64,000 nucleotides of DNA from Glaciimonas sp. CA11.2. GTDB lineage: Bacteria; Pseudomonadota; Gammaproteobacteria; Burkholderiales; Burkholderiaceae_D. Positions 9,528 to 17,699 of the stretch are shown piece by piece. Each line of letters opens with the position of its first letter. The first letter of the stretch is position 1. A program made the position numbers and the translations under genes. The DNA is taken from the NCBI RefSeq assembly GCF_034314045.1, contig NZ_JAVIWL010000001.1, positions 2,852,001 through 2,916,000 of the forward strand, written 5' to 3'. The notes beneath the pieces were generated by a model that searched no databases, had not been told where the DNA came from, and saw only the letters and a list, made by a program, of their open reading frames with translations.

Positions 9528-9575
9528 GCGGTCACGATCGGCCAGAATGAGCGGTCACGTTGACCAGAATACGCA
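9528..9575. repeat. Right-end repeats of the IS21 element
   Basis: Two inverted copies of the terminal motif, GCGGTCACG followed by CCAGAAT, begin at 9528 and 9551, again 23 bp apart. The outer one is the right terminal inverted repeat and ends in TACGCA at the host junction. A further ATCGTGACCGC half-copy lies at the end of istB near 9477. Confidence 0.82.
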
Positions 9576-11430
9576 AAATTTCTTCTTTTGCTGCTCTGCG
9601 TCCGATGAACTGACCAATTTGCAAGCCTATAGATCGCGTTACTGCAAGCAGCGCGGGGTCGGAGTGGCGCACATCACGGGCGTAAAATTCCATTACGCCA
9701 TACAGTTCAGTACCGATTTTGATTGGAAATGCGAACGCGCCCAACGGTCCGGCTGTGGATGTCATCTGTGTAAGCTTGAAACCGGCGTGTTCGGCAACGT
9801 GGGGGATCCATAGCGGTTCGCCTGTTGACCAAACACGTTGGATCAATTCGGGCATGATCGAGGCCGGTGGACGTTGCTTGCCCATGCTGACAAATGCGCT
9901 TAAATCGCTTGATGCCGCGCTCCATGACTCACCGCGTGTCAGGATTTGTGCTGATCTATCCCAATGCCAGCAAGCACCGCAGTCCCATCCGAGTGTTTCG
10001 CAAACGGTCTGAATTATTTTTGGAACAACGTCCTCAAGGGTCTCGGATTTTGCCAGTAACAAGGTGACGGTATATTCCATCGCCTGTTGCTGCTGGTTTT
10101 GTTTCTGCTCGCTGATATCTCTACCCACGCCGACAATGCCGCCACTGCGCGTATGTTGCTCTGTCACCTCCAGCCAGCGTCCATCGCTTAGCCGTAATGT
10201 GTGTGTGGGGTGACTTGGGTCGCGATGGCGCCGGACTTGTTCTGCGACCCACGCTTCCACATTGCCGTGAAATGCTGGCTCGATTACTTCTCCTTTGGCA
10301 AGCGATGATCGCACAATATCTTCAAAGCGCATCCCGGCGATTTCTTCGAATCGTTCGAAATCTGTATAACTCCGGGCGAACTTTCGATTACATAAGACCA
10401 AGCGGTCATCGGCGTCAAATAACCCGAAGACTTCGGTCAGGCTTTCGATAGCATCTACCAACGACGCGCGCGCCGCCGCCGCCTGATCGCGCGCAAGGGT
10501 GAGTGCTTCTTCCTGAGCATTATGTTCGGTGGTATCCATGACGGTGCCGCGCAAGAAGGTTGTCGGCCCTGCGACATCGAATACTAACTGTCCTAGCAAG
10601 TGGACCCAGCGAATTTCACCGGTCGGCAAAATGATACGAAATTGAGAGTCTATGGTGCCGCTCTCGGAGCGCGTGGCGTCCATCAACGTGTAGTAATGGG
10701 TATGATCTTCGGGATGTACTATTTGCAGGAACTGCGCGTCCGTCGGTGCTGGAAGGGTGGGGTCAATGCCGAACAAGCGGTAGGTTTCCAGCGACCAAAT
10801 AGCGGAGCGATGAACGAGATCAAACGTCCAGCTTCCAAGTCCAGCCGTGCGCTGAGCCACAGCCAGGCTTGATTCGCTGGCCAAAACCTGTTGCAACACA
10901 CTGGCAAGTTCGGCGTTGGTTTTACGTAACTGGTTGCGTAATCCACTAATAAAACTACCCATGGTAGCGAACCAGGGCAAGGTGAGTGCGAGAGTCAGCC
11001 ACTGCAATACTTCGAGACGCAAGTCTAGGGATTGAGGTTTAAATCGTATCAATAGTCCAATTATCAGGCCATAAGCGACCAAAATACTCGCAGCGTAAAT
11101 CAGTAAGGCACGGCTCGAGAACTGTAGAACGCTGAACAGAAAAGCCATCAGCAAAAGTATGATAAATACCGACCGTCCTCCGTTCGCCGCGTACATGGTG
11201 TATAGCGTGATCAGCGTTGCCGCTCCCATTTGAGGAAGGGCCAGATTCGGATCTCGACATTTGAGATTGAGTCCGCTCCGGAATAATACGTAAAAAATGA
11301 CTACTCCGAGCAACACCATCGTGCTGCTTTGATAGAAAGAATTAAGTGACAGAAGGCCCTGGAAGTAGCAAACAAACATCAGGCAAATCGCCAACAAGGA
11401 TGTCCCGGCAGCCATAAAATAGCGACGCAT
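9532..11430 (-). pseudogene. 5' fragment of IS-disrupted c-di-GMP gene: membrane region, two PAS, GAF
   Basis: This is the N-terminal half of the gene cut by the IS21 element. About 616 native residues are followed by 16 residues read from the IS right end before a stop. Residues 1-165 hold about six hydrophobic membrane spans. A linker coiled coil follows, then a PAS domain near 190-305 (GLGSWTFDL, QIVHPEDHTHY, FRIILPTGEIRWVH), a second PAS near 325-440 (EVFGLFDADDRLVLCNRKF) and a GAF domain near 450-605 (LGWDCGACWHWD, LGAFAFPI). Joined to the fragment at 5591-6945 with one target copy removed, the original reads through as A-A-K-E-E-I-W-Q-L-A-F-Y-D-P and would encode about 1067 residues. 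On its own this half has no output domain. Confidence 0.9.
9576..9581. repeat. Target site duplication, right copy (AAATTT)
   Basis: Right-hand partner of the AAATTT at 6940-6945. Because the sequence is palindromic it reads the same on both strands. Confidence 0.88.
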
Positions 11431-11667
11431 GCGAAGTGCCTGTTTAGGGTCTTACTGGCGTACGAATAAAACGTTGGGGAATGTCTGCGGATGTAGTGAT
11501 TTCCCCGACTCCTGATGTGATTGTGCATCCAGGAGGTTGTGGTCTTTTAACGTCTGCTCGCTCGAAAGTATGGTCTTCTTCAACTTATTCTGTGGCATGT
11601 GAGGAGAGAATGTGCTGCTTGTGTTACTGCTACCTGCTTCTAATCACTTAAGCTAAGGAGTCCGTGT

Positions 11668-11853
11668 GTGGCGAATGATTGTTTAACGCTGCATCTGTTC
11701 CAGTCGGTCGCAATGCAACTTAATTGTCTGTATAGACCTGAGTCGGTCGGTTTTTTTTATATTGTGTATTTTATGATAGTACAGTCTTATGAATATATCG
11801 TCATCTGGAAAAAGGCACTATTAACAATTACATTTTTGTTAAACCTTTTATAG
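11668..11853 (+). CDS. Possible small membrane protein, unrecognised
   Basis: A 61-codon frame starting at GTG. AAGGAG lies 7 nt upstream, a better ribosome site than many real genes here have. The second half is very hydrophobic (VGFFYIVYFMIVQ, LLTITFLLNLL) and could span the membrane. Against it are the AT-rich sequence, which favours chance hydrophobic frames, a run of eight T inside the frame that may belong to a weak hairpin, and no family resemblance that I know. It is a candidate only. Confidence 0.2.
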   Translation: MANDCLTLHLFQSVAMQLNCLYRPESVGFFYIVYFMIVQSYEYIVIWKKALLTITFLLNLL

Positions 11854-11924
11854 AGGATTCGGGTTAATACCTTGAATTTTTTATGATTAAAATAACACTT
11901 TTTCTACTTTTTATCACCTTGGTA

Positions 11925-11956
11925 AACAAAAAAGCGCGACCCTAAGGCCGCGCTTT
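11925..11956 (-). terminator. Rho-independent terminator of the DUF1993 gene
   Basis: An AAAGCGCG/CGCGCTTT stem of 8 bp with a 10-nt loop. On the minus strand it is followed by a T-run (TTTTTTG), so it stops transcription of the gene that ends at 12013. Confidence 0.85.
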
Positions 11957-12012
11957 ATGATTTATCTGACTACAGCAAAATCATTTCTCGCATTTTATGT
12001 CGTCGTTCGGGT

Positions 12013-12522
12013 TTAATAGGCGCCCATGAAGTCACGCTTGCCAATTTCAACGCCGTTGTGACGCAGAATGTCGTAAGCGGTGGTGACGTGGAAGAAAAAT
12101 TGCGGCAAACCGTATTGGAGCAAATAAACCTGACCTGTCAGTTTCTTTTCTTTCGGTGTGCCAGGACGCAATACGATTTCTAACGTTTCGCTGCCGTCAA
12201 TTTGCGCTGGTGTCAGACCTTCGATAAACGCAAGCGTCTTTTGGATACGCGCTTGCAGTTCAGCAAAGCTTTGCTCGTTATCGTCGTAAGCGGGTACTTC
12301 AATACCCGCCAATCGTGAGGAAACGCTTTTAGCGAAATCGGCAGCGATTTGGACTTGGCGCGTCAACGCAAACATATCTGGAAACAAACGTGCTTGAAGA
12401 AATGCGTTAGCGTCAATTTTCTTTTCGGTAGCGTGGGCTTCGGCTTTGTTTAGTACGTCGCTTAAACCGTTTAGTAATTGTTTGAAAACGGGGATAGATG
12501 AGGTGTACATTGAGATCGTCAT
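12013..12522 (-). CDS. DUF1993 family protein
   Basis: A 169-residue DUF1993 protein. This family has a four-helix DinB-like fold; its function is not established. Typical parts are the N-terminal MYTSSIPVFKQLLNGLSDVL, the ARLFPDMFALTRQVQIAADF segment near residues 45-64, LTPAQIDGS near 104, and a C-terminal LPQFFFHVTTAYDILRHNGV near 138-157 with the histidine common in this fold. The second Met (MYTSS) is an alternative start. The gene stands alone, with its own terminator, between glnS and the IS-disrupted gene. Confidence 0.92.
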   Translation of the reverse strand: MTISMYTSSIPVFKQLLNGLSDVLNKAEAHATEKKIDANAFLQARLFPDMFALTRQVQIAADFAKSVSSRLAGIEVPAYDDNEQSFAELQARIQKTLAFIEGLTPAQIDGSETLEIVLRPGTPKEKKLTGQVYLLQYGLPQFFFHVTTAYDILRHNGVEIGKRDFMGAY

Positions 12523-12963
12523 TTTTTAGCTCTTGGTGGGTGAAGTCGACTTGAAAGTGACGAAAGTATAGCCGGTTACCCGAATTCGTGAATAAATTGC
12601 CACCGACTATCAAAGCCTGCGCATCTCTTCCACTTTGATCGCTCCACCAGGCCGACTCTGCTGTTGATCCGGATAGCGCTATATATCGATCCGATAACCG
12701 TTTTGAATTAGGCAAAAGCACAAATAGATGTAACTTCGACGTACTATTGTGTGCTTAGCTAGAAACGCTTTATTGACGTTTTTTAGTAAGGATCTGCGTC
12801 TGGAGCAACGCCCAGCCAATAGCTCGGACAACGCGCTATGTACGGATAATGGGTGACCAACTACCTTACTAATTCATTAATTAGTATGGTAGCGGAAACC
12901 TATGAGCGATTAAATAATAGTCAATTGAAATAATTAATTACAATAAGGGAATAAGACAATTAA
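12523..12963. other. Intergenic region between glnS and the DUF1993 gene
   Basis: No gene is visible in these 441 bp. Both neighbours run leftward, so the region holds the end of glnS and the promoter of the DUF1993 gene. It contains a long inverted repeat, listed separately, and AT-rich TAATTAATTA repeats close to the glnS stop. There is no clear T-run terminator for glnS. Confidence 0.55.
12861..12892. repeat. 14-bp near-perfect inverted repeat downstream of glnS
   Basis: CTACCTTACTAATT and AATTAGTATGGTAG pair over 14 bp with one mismatch and a 4-nt CATT loop. Neither strand has a T-run after it, so it is not a classical terminator. It may be a 3' hairpin of the glnS message or an operator. 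Confidence 0.6.
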
Positions 12964-14751
12964 TTATTTACCCCAACTATCTTTCAGTGTCACTGTTCTG
13001 TTAAACACAGGTTTACCAACGCTGCTATCGACCCGATCAGCGACGAAATAGCCATGACGTTCAAATTGATAACGTTCGTCGGGCATTGCAGCCGACATGC
13101 CTGGCTCAAGATACGCGGTGACTACTTCTTTGGAGTGAGGGTTCAAGGCTAGTTTGAAATCTTTGCCGCCCGCATCAGGATGCGGATCGCTAAATAATCG
13201 GTCGTACAATCGGACTTCCGCTTCTAACGCGTGGGCTACGCTTACCCAGTGGATGTTGCCCTTGACCTTATAGTTGGCGCTGCCTTCGGTTCCGCTCTTG
13301 CTATCTTCGAAACGGGTGCAGTGCACGGCGGTCACATTGCCCTCGGCGTCTTTGTCGAAACCGGTACATTCAACCACGTAACCGTGGCGCAGACGAACGC
13401 GGCTACCGGCTTTATCTTCAGTCGGGGGCGTCAGACGGAAATACCCTTTTACTGGCGTTTCCATGAAATCTTCCCGTTCGATCCACACATTTTTTGTCAT
13501 GGGAAAGTGACGCAACGCGGTGGCGTGATCCGGATGGGCTGGCGGATATACAGGTGCATGGCATTCGACGATTTCATCTTCCGGGAAGTTGTCGATGATG
13601 AGTTTGAGCGGGCGCAACACAGCGGTTGCGCGTGGGGCTTTTGGGTCGAGATCCTCACGCAATGCACCTTCCAGCGAACTCATATCAATCCAACCGTCCG
13701 ACTTGGTGACGCCAGTGCGTTCGCAAAATAGTTGCAGCGATTCTGGCGTATAACCGCGTCGACGGATGCCGACCAGCGTGGACATACGTGGATCATCCCA
13801 TCCATCAACAATCTTCTCGTCCACCAGTTGACGCAACTTGCGCTTGCTGGTGACAACGTAAGTAATATTCAGGCGCGAAAATTCATACTGATGCGGAACC
13901 GGCTTTTGGAGGAAGCCACCATCGCTCAATTTTTCGAGAACCCAGTCATAAAAAGGTCTGTGATCCTGAAATTCCAATGTGCAAATCGAATGGGTGATGT
14001 TTTCGAGCGCGTCCGAGATCGGATGTGTGTAGTCATACATCGGATAGATGCACCACGCGTCGCCGGTGCGATGATGATGTGCATGGCGGATACGATAAAT
14101 CGCAGGATCACGCAAATTCATGTTGGGCGACGTCATGTCAATTTTGGCGCGAACGATGTGCGCACCATCCTTGAATTCGCCCGCTTTCATGCGCCGAAAC
14201 AGGTCCAGCGATTCTTCTGGCGAGCGTTGACGGAATGGCGAGTCTTTGCCTACTTCGCCAAAGTTGCCGCGATTGGCAGCCATATCTTCGGCGCTTTGGC
14301 TGTCAACATAGGCCAGACCCGCGGTGATCAGATATTCGGCCATTTGATACAACTGGTCGAAATAATCGCTGGCGAAGAATAAGTGATCGCCGGTCGCATC
14401 TTTCCAGTCAAAACCTAGCCATCTGACACTATCAATGATGGTGTCGACGTATTCCTGCTCTTCTTTTTCCGGATTTGTGTCATCAAAACGTAAGTGACAG
14501 CGGCCAGCATAATCACGTGCCAAACCAAAGTTCACGCAAATGGCTTTTGCATGACCAATATGCAAGTAACCGTTAGGCTCAGGCGGAAAGCGGGTGACGA
14601 TGGACGGTATGGCTTGACCCTGACCATCCTTGCGACCAGCGTAGACACCCGCAGTCATATCGGCTTCGATAATCGTGCGCAGGAAGTTGGACGGTGTCGG
14701 TGCGGGTGCTTGATTACCGTTAGCGGGGATATTCTTGGGATCGTTGCTCAT
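12964..14751 (-). CDS. glnS: Glutaminyl-tRNA synthetase
   Basis: Class I aminoacyl-tRNA synthetase that charges tRNA-Gln with glutamine. The protein has 595 residues. The nucleotide-binding HIGH motif is at residues 64-67 inside PPEPNGYLHIGHAKA, and the KMSKS-type loop is VTSKRKLRQL. Other signatures are DDTNPEKEEQEYVD, WCIYPMYDYTHPISDALE, THSICTLEFQDHRPFYDWV and the C-terminal anticodon-binding beta barrels (GYFRLTPP, HWVSVAHALEAEVRLYDRLF). The frame is open 44 codons further upstream, but the ATG at 14751 matches the family start. Having glnS implies direct Gln-tRNA charging rather than only the amidotransferase route. Confidence 0.97.
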   Translation of the reverse strand: MSNDPKNIPANGNQAPAPTPSNFLRTIIEADMTAGVYAGRKDGQGQAIPSIVTRFPPEPNGYLHIGHAKAICVNFGLARDYAGRCHLRFDDTNPEKEEQEYVDTIIDSVRWLGFDWKDATGDHLFFASDYFDQLYQMAEYLITAGLAYVDSQSAEDMAANRGNFGEVGKDSPFRQRSPEESLDLFRRMKAGEFKDGAHIVRAKIDMTSPNMNLRDPAIYRIRHAHHHRTGDAWCIYPMYDYTHPISDALENITHSICTLEFQDHRPFYDWVLEKLSDGGFLQKPVPHQYEFSRLNITYVVTSKRKLRQLVDEKIVDGWDDPRMSTLVGIRRRGYTPESLQLFCERTGVTKSDGWIDMSSLEGALREDLDPKAPRATAVLRPLKLIIDNFPEDEIVECHAPVYPPAHPDHATALRHFPMTKNVWIEREDFMETPVKGYFRLTPPTEDKAGSRVRLRHGYVVECTGFDKDAEGNVTAVHCTRFEDSKSGTEGSANYKVKGNIHWVSVAHALEAEVRLYDRLFSDPHPDAGGKDFKLALNPHSKEVVTAYLEPGMSAAMPDERYQFERHGYFVADRVDSSVGKPVFNRTVTLKDSWGK

Positions 14752-14946
14752 GAATGTTTTTTGCGCAAGCGCTTTGCGGAATAAGTATAAAGATGAAAAG
14801 CATTTTACCGTAGCGAGGTGGTTTGTCGTTCGGTTTGTCAGTTCTGAGAGGGTGTTTTTTGTTAACCTGTCAGGCGCAGTCAATAATCCGCGCGTGAATA
14901 AGATAAATGACAGACAATTTAGTCATCTCATCGTAAGGACTTAGCA

Positions 14947-16008
14947 ATGCCTCCAGACGCAACCCAAAACGCTGGTATGCGCGCCATGACAGTGCGTCGC
15001 GCCGATCATCCATCCATGCCGGTTGCACTGTTTTATCCCAGTAAATCCCCGGCCAAAATGATGCGGCTAGGTCCGTATGCGCCTGTTTTGGCATTTAATG
15101 GGGTACCTGAACTTCCCCTAAAAGGGGTAATTTTATTGTCGCACGGCTCTGGCGGCAGTCAGCTGGCTCACTATAATCTTGCCATACAATTAGCAAAAAA
15201 CGGTTATCTCGTGGCCGCACCACAACATCCCGGAGATAACTGGGATGATCGCTCTTTGGTGCTTTCTGACGATTATTTTTCCGAGCGGCCCCGGCAATTA
15301 TCGCGTTTGTTGGATGCTTTGCTGATCGATTCCTATTGGAGCGCGCATATTGTAGGACTGAAAATCGGTGCGTTAGGGCATTCTGCCGGTGGTTTTAGTG
15401 TCTTGGCGTTGGCCGGAGGGATGGCCGATCGTCAGCAAATGCTGCACCATTGCGCCACCACCATTGATGATCAATTGTTTTGTCAGTTGGGCGGTGATCC
15501 CCATGGCTTGGCCAAGGTTACTGGTTTTGAGGCGAACGAGGCAGAGAGGGTTGCCGGATCGGCTTCAGCGGGAGCTTCGGTCATAAATACCACGCTAACT
15601 GACGCTGATGCTGATGCAATTGATTTTGACGTACGTGATCCGCGCATTCATGCGGTATTTGCGATGGCTCCAATTGGTTTGGCGTTCGCACCGGCTTCCC
15701 TGAAGCGATTAGACGTGCCGCTTCACATCGTCACTGCGCAAAAAGATACGGTACTGACACCCAAATATCATGGAAACTGGCTTCGTGCACGGCTGCCACA
15801 GGCTGTCTTTGAGGAGGTCGCTAATGCTGGCCATTTCGCGTTTATGGCACCGCCTTTAATACAGTTGAACTCAGATGCCGGTGACCCAGGAGAGGATCCC
15901 CCGGGCTTTGATAGAGCAAATTACCTGTTAAGGCTCGAACAGCAAGTCGTGCGGTTCTTTGATAGCGTATTGCTTAAAATCGAAAAGGCTCGAGTAAGCG
16001 ACAGGTAA
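14947..16008 (+). CDS. Predicted dienelactone hydrolase-like alpha/beta hydrolase
   Basis: A 353-residue alpha/beta hydrolase resembling the COG4188 group of predicted dienelactone hydrolases. The sequence shows an oxyanion-loop region LLSHGSGGSQ near residues 61-70, the nucleophile elbow LGHSAGG with Ser146, a likely acid in TAQKDTVLTP near 258-267, and the catalytic His in ANAGHFAFMAP near 295. No signal peptide is evident. A ribosome site (GTAAGGAC) lies about 8 nt before the ATG. The natural substrate is unknown. It starts divergently from glnS, about 195 bp away. Confidence 0.85.
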   Translation: MPPDATQNAGMRAMTVRRADHPSMPVALFYPSKSPAKMMRLGPYAPVLAFNGVPELPLKGVILLSHGSGGSQLAHYNLAIQLAKNGYLVAAPQHPGDNWDDRSLVLSDDYFSERPRQLSRLLDALLIDSYWSAHIVGLKIGALGHSAGGFSVLALAGGMADRQQMLHHCATTIDDQLFCQLGGDPHGLAKVTGFEANEAERVAGSASAGASVINTTLTDADADAIDFDVRDPRIHAVFAMAPIGLAFAPASLKRLDVPLHIVTAQKDTVLTPKYHGNWLRARLPQAVFEEVANAGHFAFMAPPLIQLNSDAGDPGEDPPGFDRANYLLRLEQQVVRFFDSVLLKIEKARVSDR

Positions 16009-16082
16009 TAGGGCGCTCCTGTTGGCGATGATTCAAATGATTGACCATTCGACTGTTGTTAATTAATTGGGAGAAAATAATC

Positions 16083-16883
16083 ATGTGGCCGTATCCTAAA
16101 ATCGTCGCCCATCGAGGCGGTGGGACGTTAGCACCCGAAAACACTCTGGCGGGGATGCGCTGCGGACTTCTACACGGGTTTCGCGCTGTCGAGTTCGACG
16201 TGATGTTGTCCGGAGATGGCGAGCCGATTTTGATGCACGATCCGGTTTTTGGTCGCACTGTCAGGGGAGTAGGCAAGGTCAATGCATTTACGACGGCGCA
16301 ATTGACAGCCATGGACGCTGGTGGTTGGTTTGGCTCAGAGTACATCGGCGAACCGGTTTGTACCTATCAACAGGCAATGGCCTTTTGTCGGCAGCACGGA
16401 ATTTGGATGAATGTAGAAATTAAACCGGTGGAAGGGTTTGAGGTCGAAACCGGACGCATCGTGGCACAAATGACGCGCGCGGTTTTTGAGGTGGAGGCAG
16501 CGGCTCACAGGGTTTCACCGAGTCTTGCTACCGCGGCTAATTTACCGTTGTTATCTTCGTTTTCGTTAGAGGCCTTACGCGCCGCACAGATTGCTGCTGA
16601 AGTGATTCCCAGGGCTTATTTGACAACCACGGTTAAAGATGACTGGCTTGAGCGCCTAAAAGAGTTGGAGGCGGTTTCTCTCCATACTAATCACAAGTAT
16701 CTATCACCAATGCAGGCGAGCGCTGTTAAGGCATCAGGCGCTGGTCTGTTCTGCTACACCGTCAATTCAGTAAAGCGAGCCAGAGAAATACTGGCTTGGG
16801 GCGTTGATGGTTTTTGCACTGACCGGATTGACCTTATTTCGGCAGATTTCTCTAGTGTTAGGTTTGATCAAGAGGCGCTTTAG
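16083..16883 (+). CDS. ugpQ: Glycerophosphodiester phosphodiesterase
   Basis: Splits glycerophosphodiesters into glycerol-3-phosphate and an alcohol, a step in phospholipid turnover. The 266-residue protein is close in length to E. coli UgpQ. It has the GDPD signature: VAHRGGG with His10 and Arg11, APENTLAG, the metal ligand pair in AVEFDVMLSGDGEPILMHD, and VEIKP near residue 117. No signal peptide is seen, so it should be cytoplasmic. The ATG at 16083 is preferred over one 42 bp upstream because GGGAG lies 9 nt before it. The symbol ugpQ rests on similarity; no ugp transporter genes are nearby. Confidence 0.93.
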   Translation: MWPYPKIVAHRGGGTLAPENTLAGMRCGLLHGFRAVEFDVMLSGDGEPILMHDPVFGRTVRGVGKVNAFTTAQLTAMDAGGWFGSEYIGEPVCTYQQAMAFCRQHGIWMNVEIKPVEGFEVETGRIVAQMTRAVFEVEAAAHRVSPSLATAANLPLLSSFSLEALRAAQIAAEVIPRAYLTTTVKDDWLERLKELEAVSLHTNHKYLSPMQASAVKASGAGLFCYTVNSVKRAREILAWGVDGFCTDRIDLISADFSSVRFDQEAL

Positions 16884-17164
16884 TAGCGTTTAAGTTGCAC
16901 CTGCGCTAGAAAACGCATAAAGGATTACACTAAATAGTGCCTGGAAAAAACTTATTGTGAGTTTCATGTCAACCTCAGCGATTAACCTCGCGTTAAGAAG
17001 GGGCAGGTCACACTGGTTGACCTTATTCAATTTAACCTTTGTTGGTTAACGTCTTAATTAGGATTTATTACGGTAGCAATAAATTGAGTAAGTTGAGTAA
17101 GCGCCAGTTTTTCGCAGCAGTAGATAGTATTTTTTTAATCAACGATGATGAAAAGGAACTCAAA

Positions 17165-17389
17165 ATGAAAATCAATAAACTGTTAGCCGCCGTAATCGTC
17201 GCTGCTTTCGCTCTGCCTGTGATGGCGCAAAATGCACCTGTTCCACCAGCACCAGCGCCGGCAGCAACAATGGCAGCGCCTGCCGCTCCGGCTGCTAAAC
17301 CGGCGCCTAAACATCACGGCAAAAAACATCACCATCGTCGTCACCATGCCAAAGCATCAGCCACTGGAAAGATTAATACAGGTCATTAA
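17165..17389 (+). CDS. Small exported Ala/Pro- and His-rich protein
   Basis: A 74-residue protein. Residues 1-21 look like a cleavable signal peptide (KINK start, hydrophobic LLAAVIVAAFALPV, MAQ cleavage site). A Pro/Ala-rich stretch follows, then a basic cluster KHHGKKHHHRRHHAK with seven His, and a final His. Such clusters can bind Ni, Cu or Zn, or polyanions, but no function is established. AAGGAA lies just before the ATG, and a strong terminator follows, so it is a single-gene transcript. Similar low-complexity exported proteins are common in Burkholderiales. Confidence 0.75.
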   Translation: MKINKLLAAVIVAAFALPVMAQNAPVPPAPAPAATMAAPAAPAAKPAPKHHGKKHHHRRHHAKASATGKINTGH

Positions 17390-17436
17390 TTAACCTTTGG
17401 CAGTTCGGGTTTGGCGAGGTTGCGCCATATTCTCTT

Positions 17437-17472
17437 AAAAAGCCCGTCAAAAGTGATTTTGATGGGCTTTTG
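17437..17472 (+). terminator. Rho-independent terminator after the His-rich protein gene
   Basis: AAAAGCCCGTCAAAA pairs with ATTTTGATGGGCTTTT around a short GTG loop, giving a long stem with one mismatch and flanking A and T runs. It may act on both strands. Confidence 0.85.
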
Positions 17473-17616
17473 CAATAGGAGGTCGGGCTGTCCGACTGAC
17501 AGGAAGCGGTCGCAAAATGGTGTGGTCGTTGCGTGCATTGCAACGGGGGCCACAATTTGTCCTCATCTAACCCGTTTTTCTCCCTTTGTCTGACTGTCCG
17601 ACAGCCGCCCGGCTTT

Positions 17617-17646
17617 TTGAAGCGCGTGGCTGGTATCACGTATAAT
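17617..17646 (+). promoter_or_regulatory. alaS: Sigma-70 promoter of alaS
   Basis: TTGAAG, an 18-bp spacer and TATAAT lie 54 bp upstream of the alaS start. The -10 box is a perfect consensus. Confidence 0.65.
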
Positions 17647-17699
17647 CAGTGCTTTGCAAAATGACACTTCCCTTGCACGCTTTTTTTTCGCCCAAGAAC

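Larger units (their letters stand above)
6946..9575 (+). mobile_element. Complete IS21-family insertion sequence, 2630 bp
   Basis: The element begins TGGGTATTCTGG and ends with the inverse of TGCGTATTCTGG; the imperfect terminal repeats run about 24 bp and both reach GTGACC. They start with TG and end with CA as in IS21. A 6-bp AAATTT duplication flanks it. Inside are istA (DDE transposase) and istB (AAA+ helper ATPase) in the usual order on the plus strand, both without visible damage, so the element looks mobile. Further copies of the terminal motif lie inside each end. It interrupts a sensor-GGDEF-EAL gene in opposite orientation to istAB. The boundaries were fixed by comparing the two ends and by checking that removal restores the reading frame of the host gene. 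Confidence 0.92.
11431..12012. other. Intergenic region with promoter of the disrupted gene and a terminator
   Basis: The 582 bp must contain the promoter for the disrupted sensor gene, transcribed leftward. The central part is AT-rich. A possible small ORF with a good ribosome site and the terminator of the DUF1993 gene are listed separately. I see no other gene. Confidence 0.5.

Noticed and set aside
12413..12721. A 102-codon minus-strand frame overlapping the start of the DUF1993 gene
   Set aside because: It overlaps a conserved gene in another frame and has no family features.
13231..14382. Two long plus-strand frames (166 and 216 codons) opposite glnS
   Set aside because: They lie wholly antisense to a well-conserved glnS, have no family features or ribosome sites, and arise from codon bias of the real gene.
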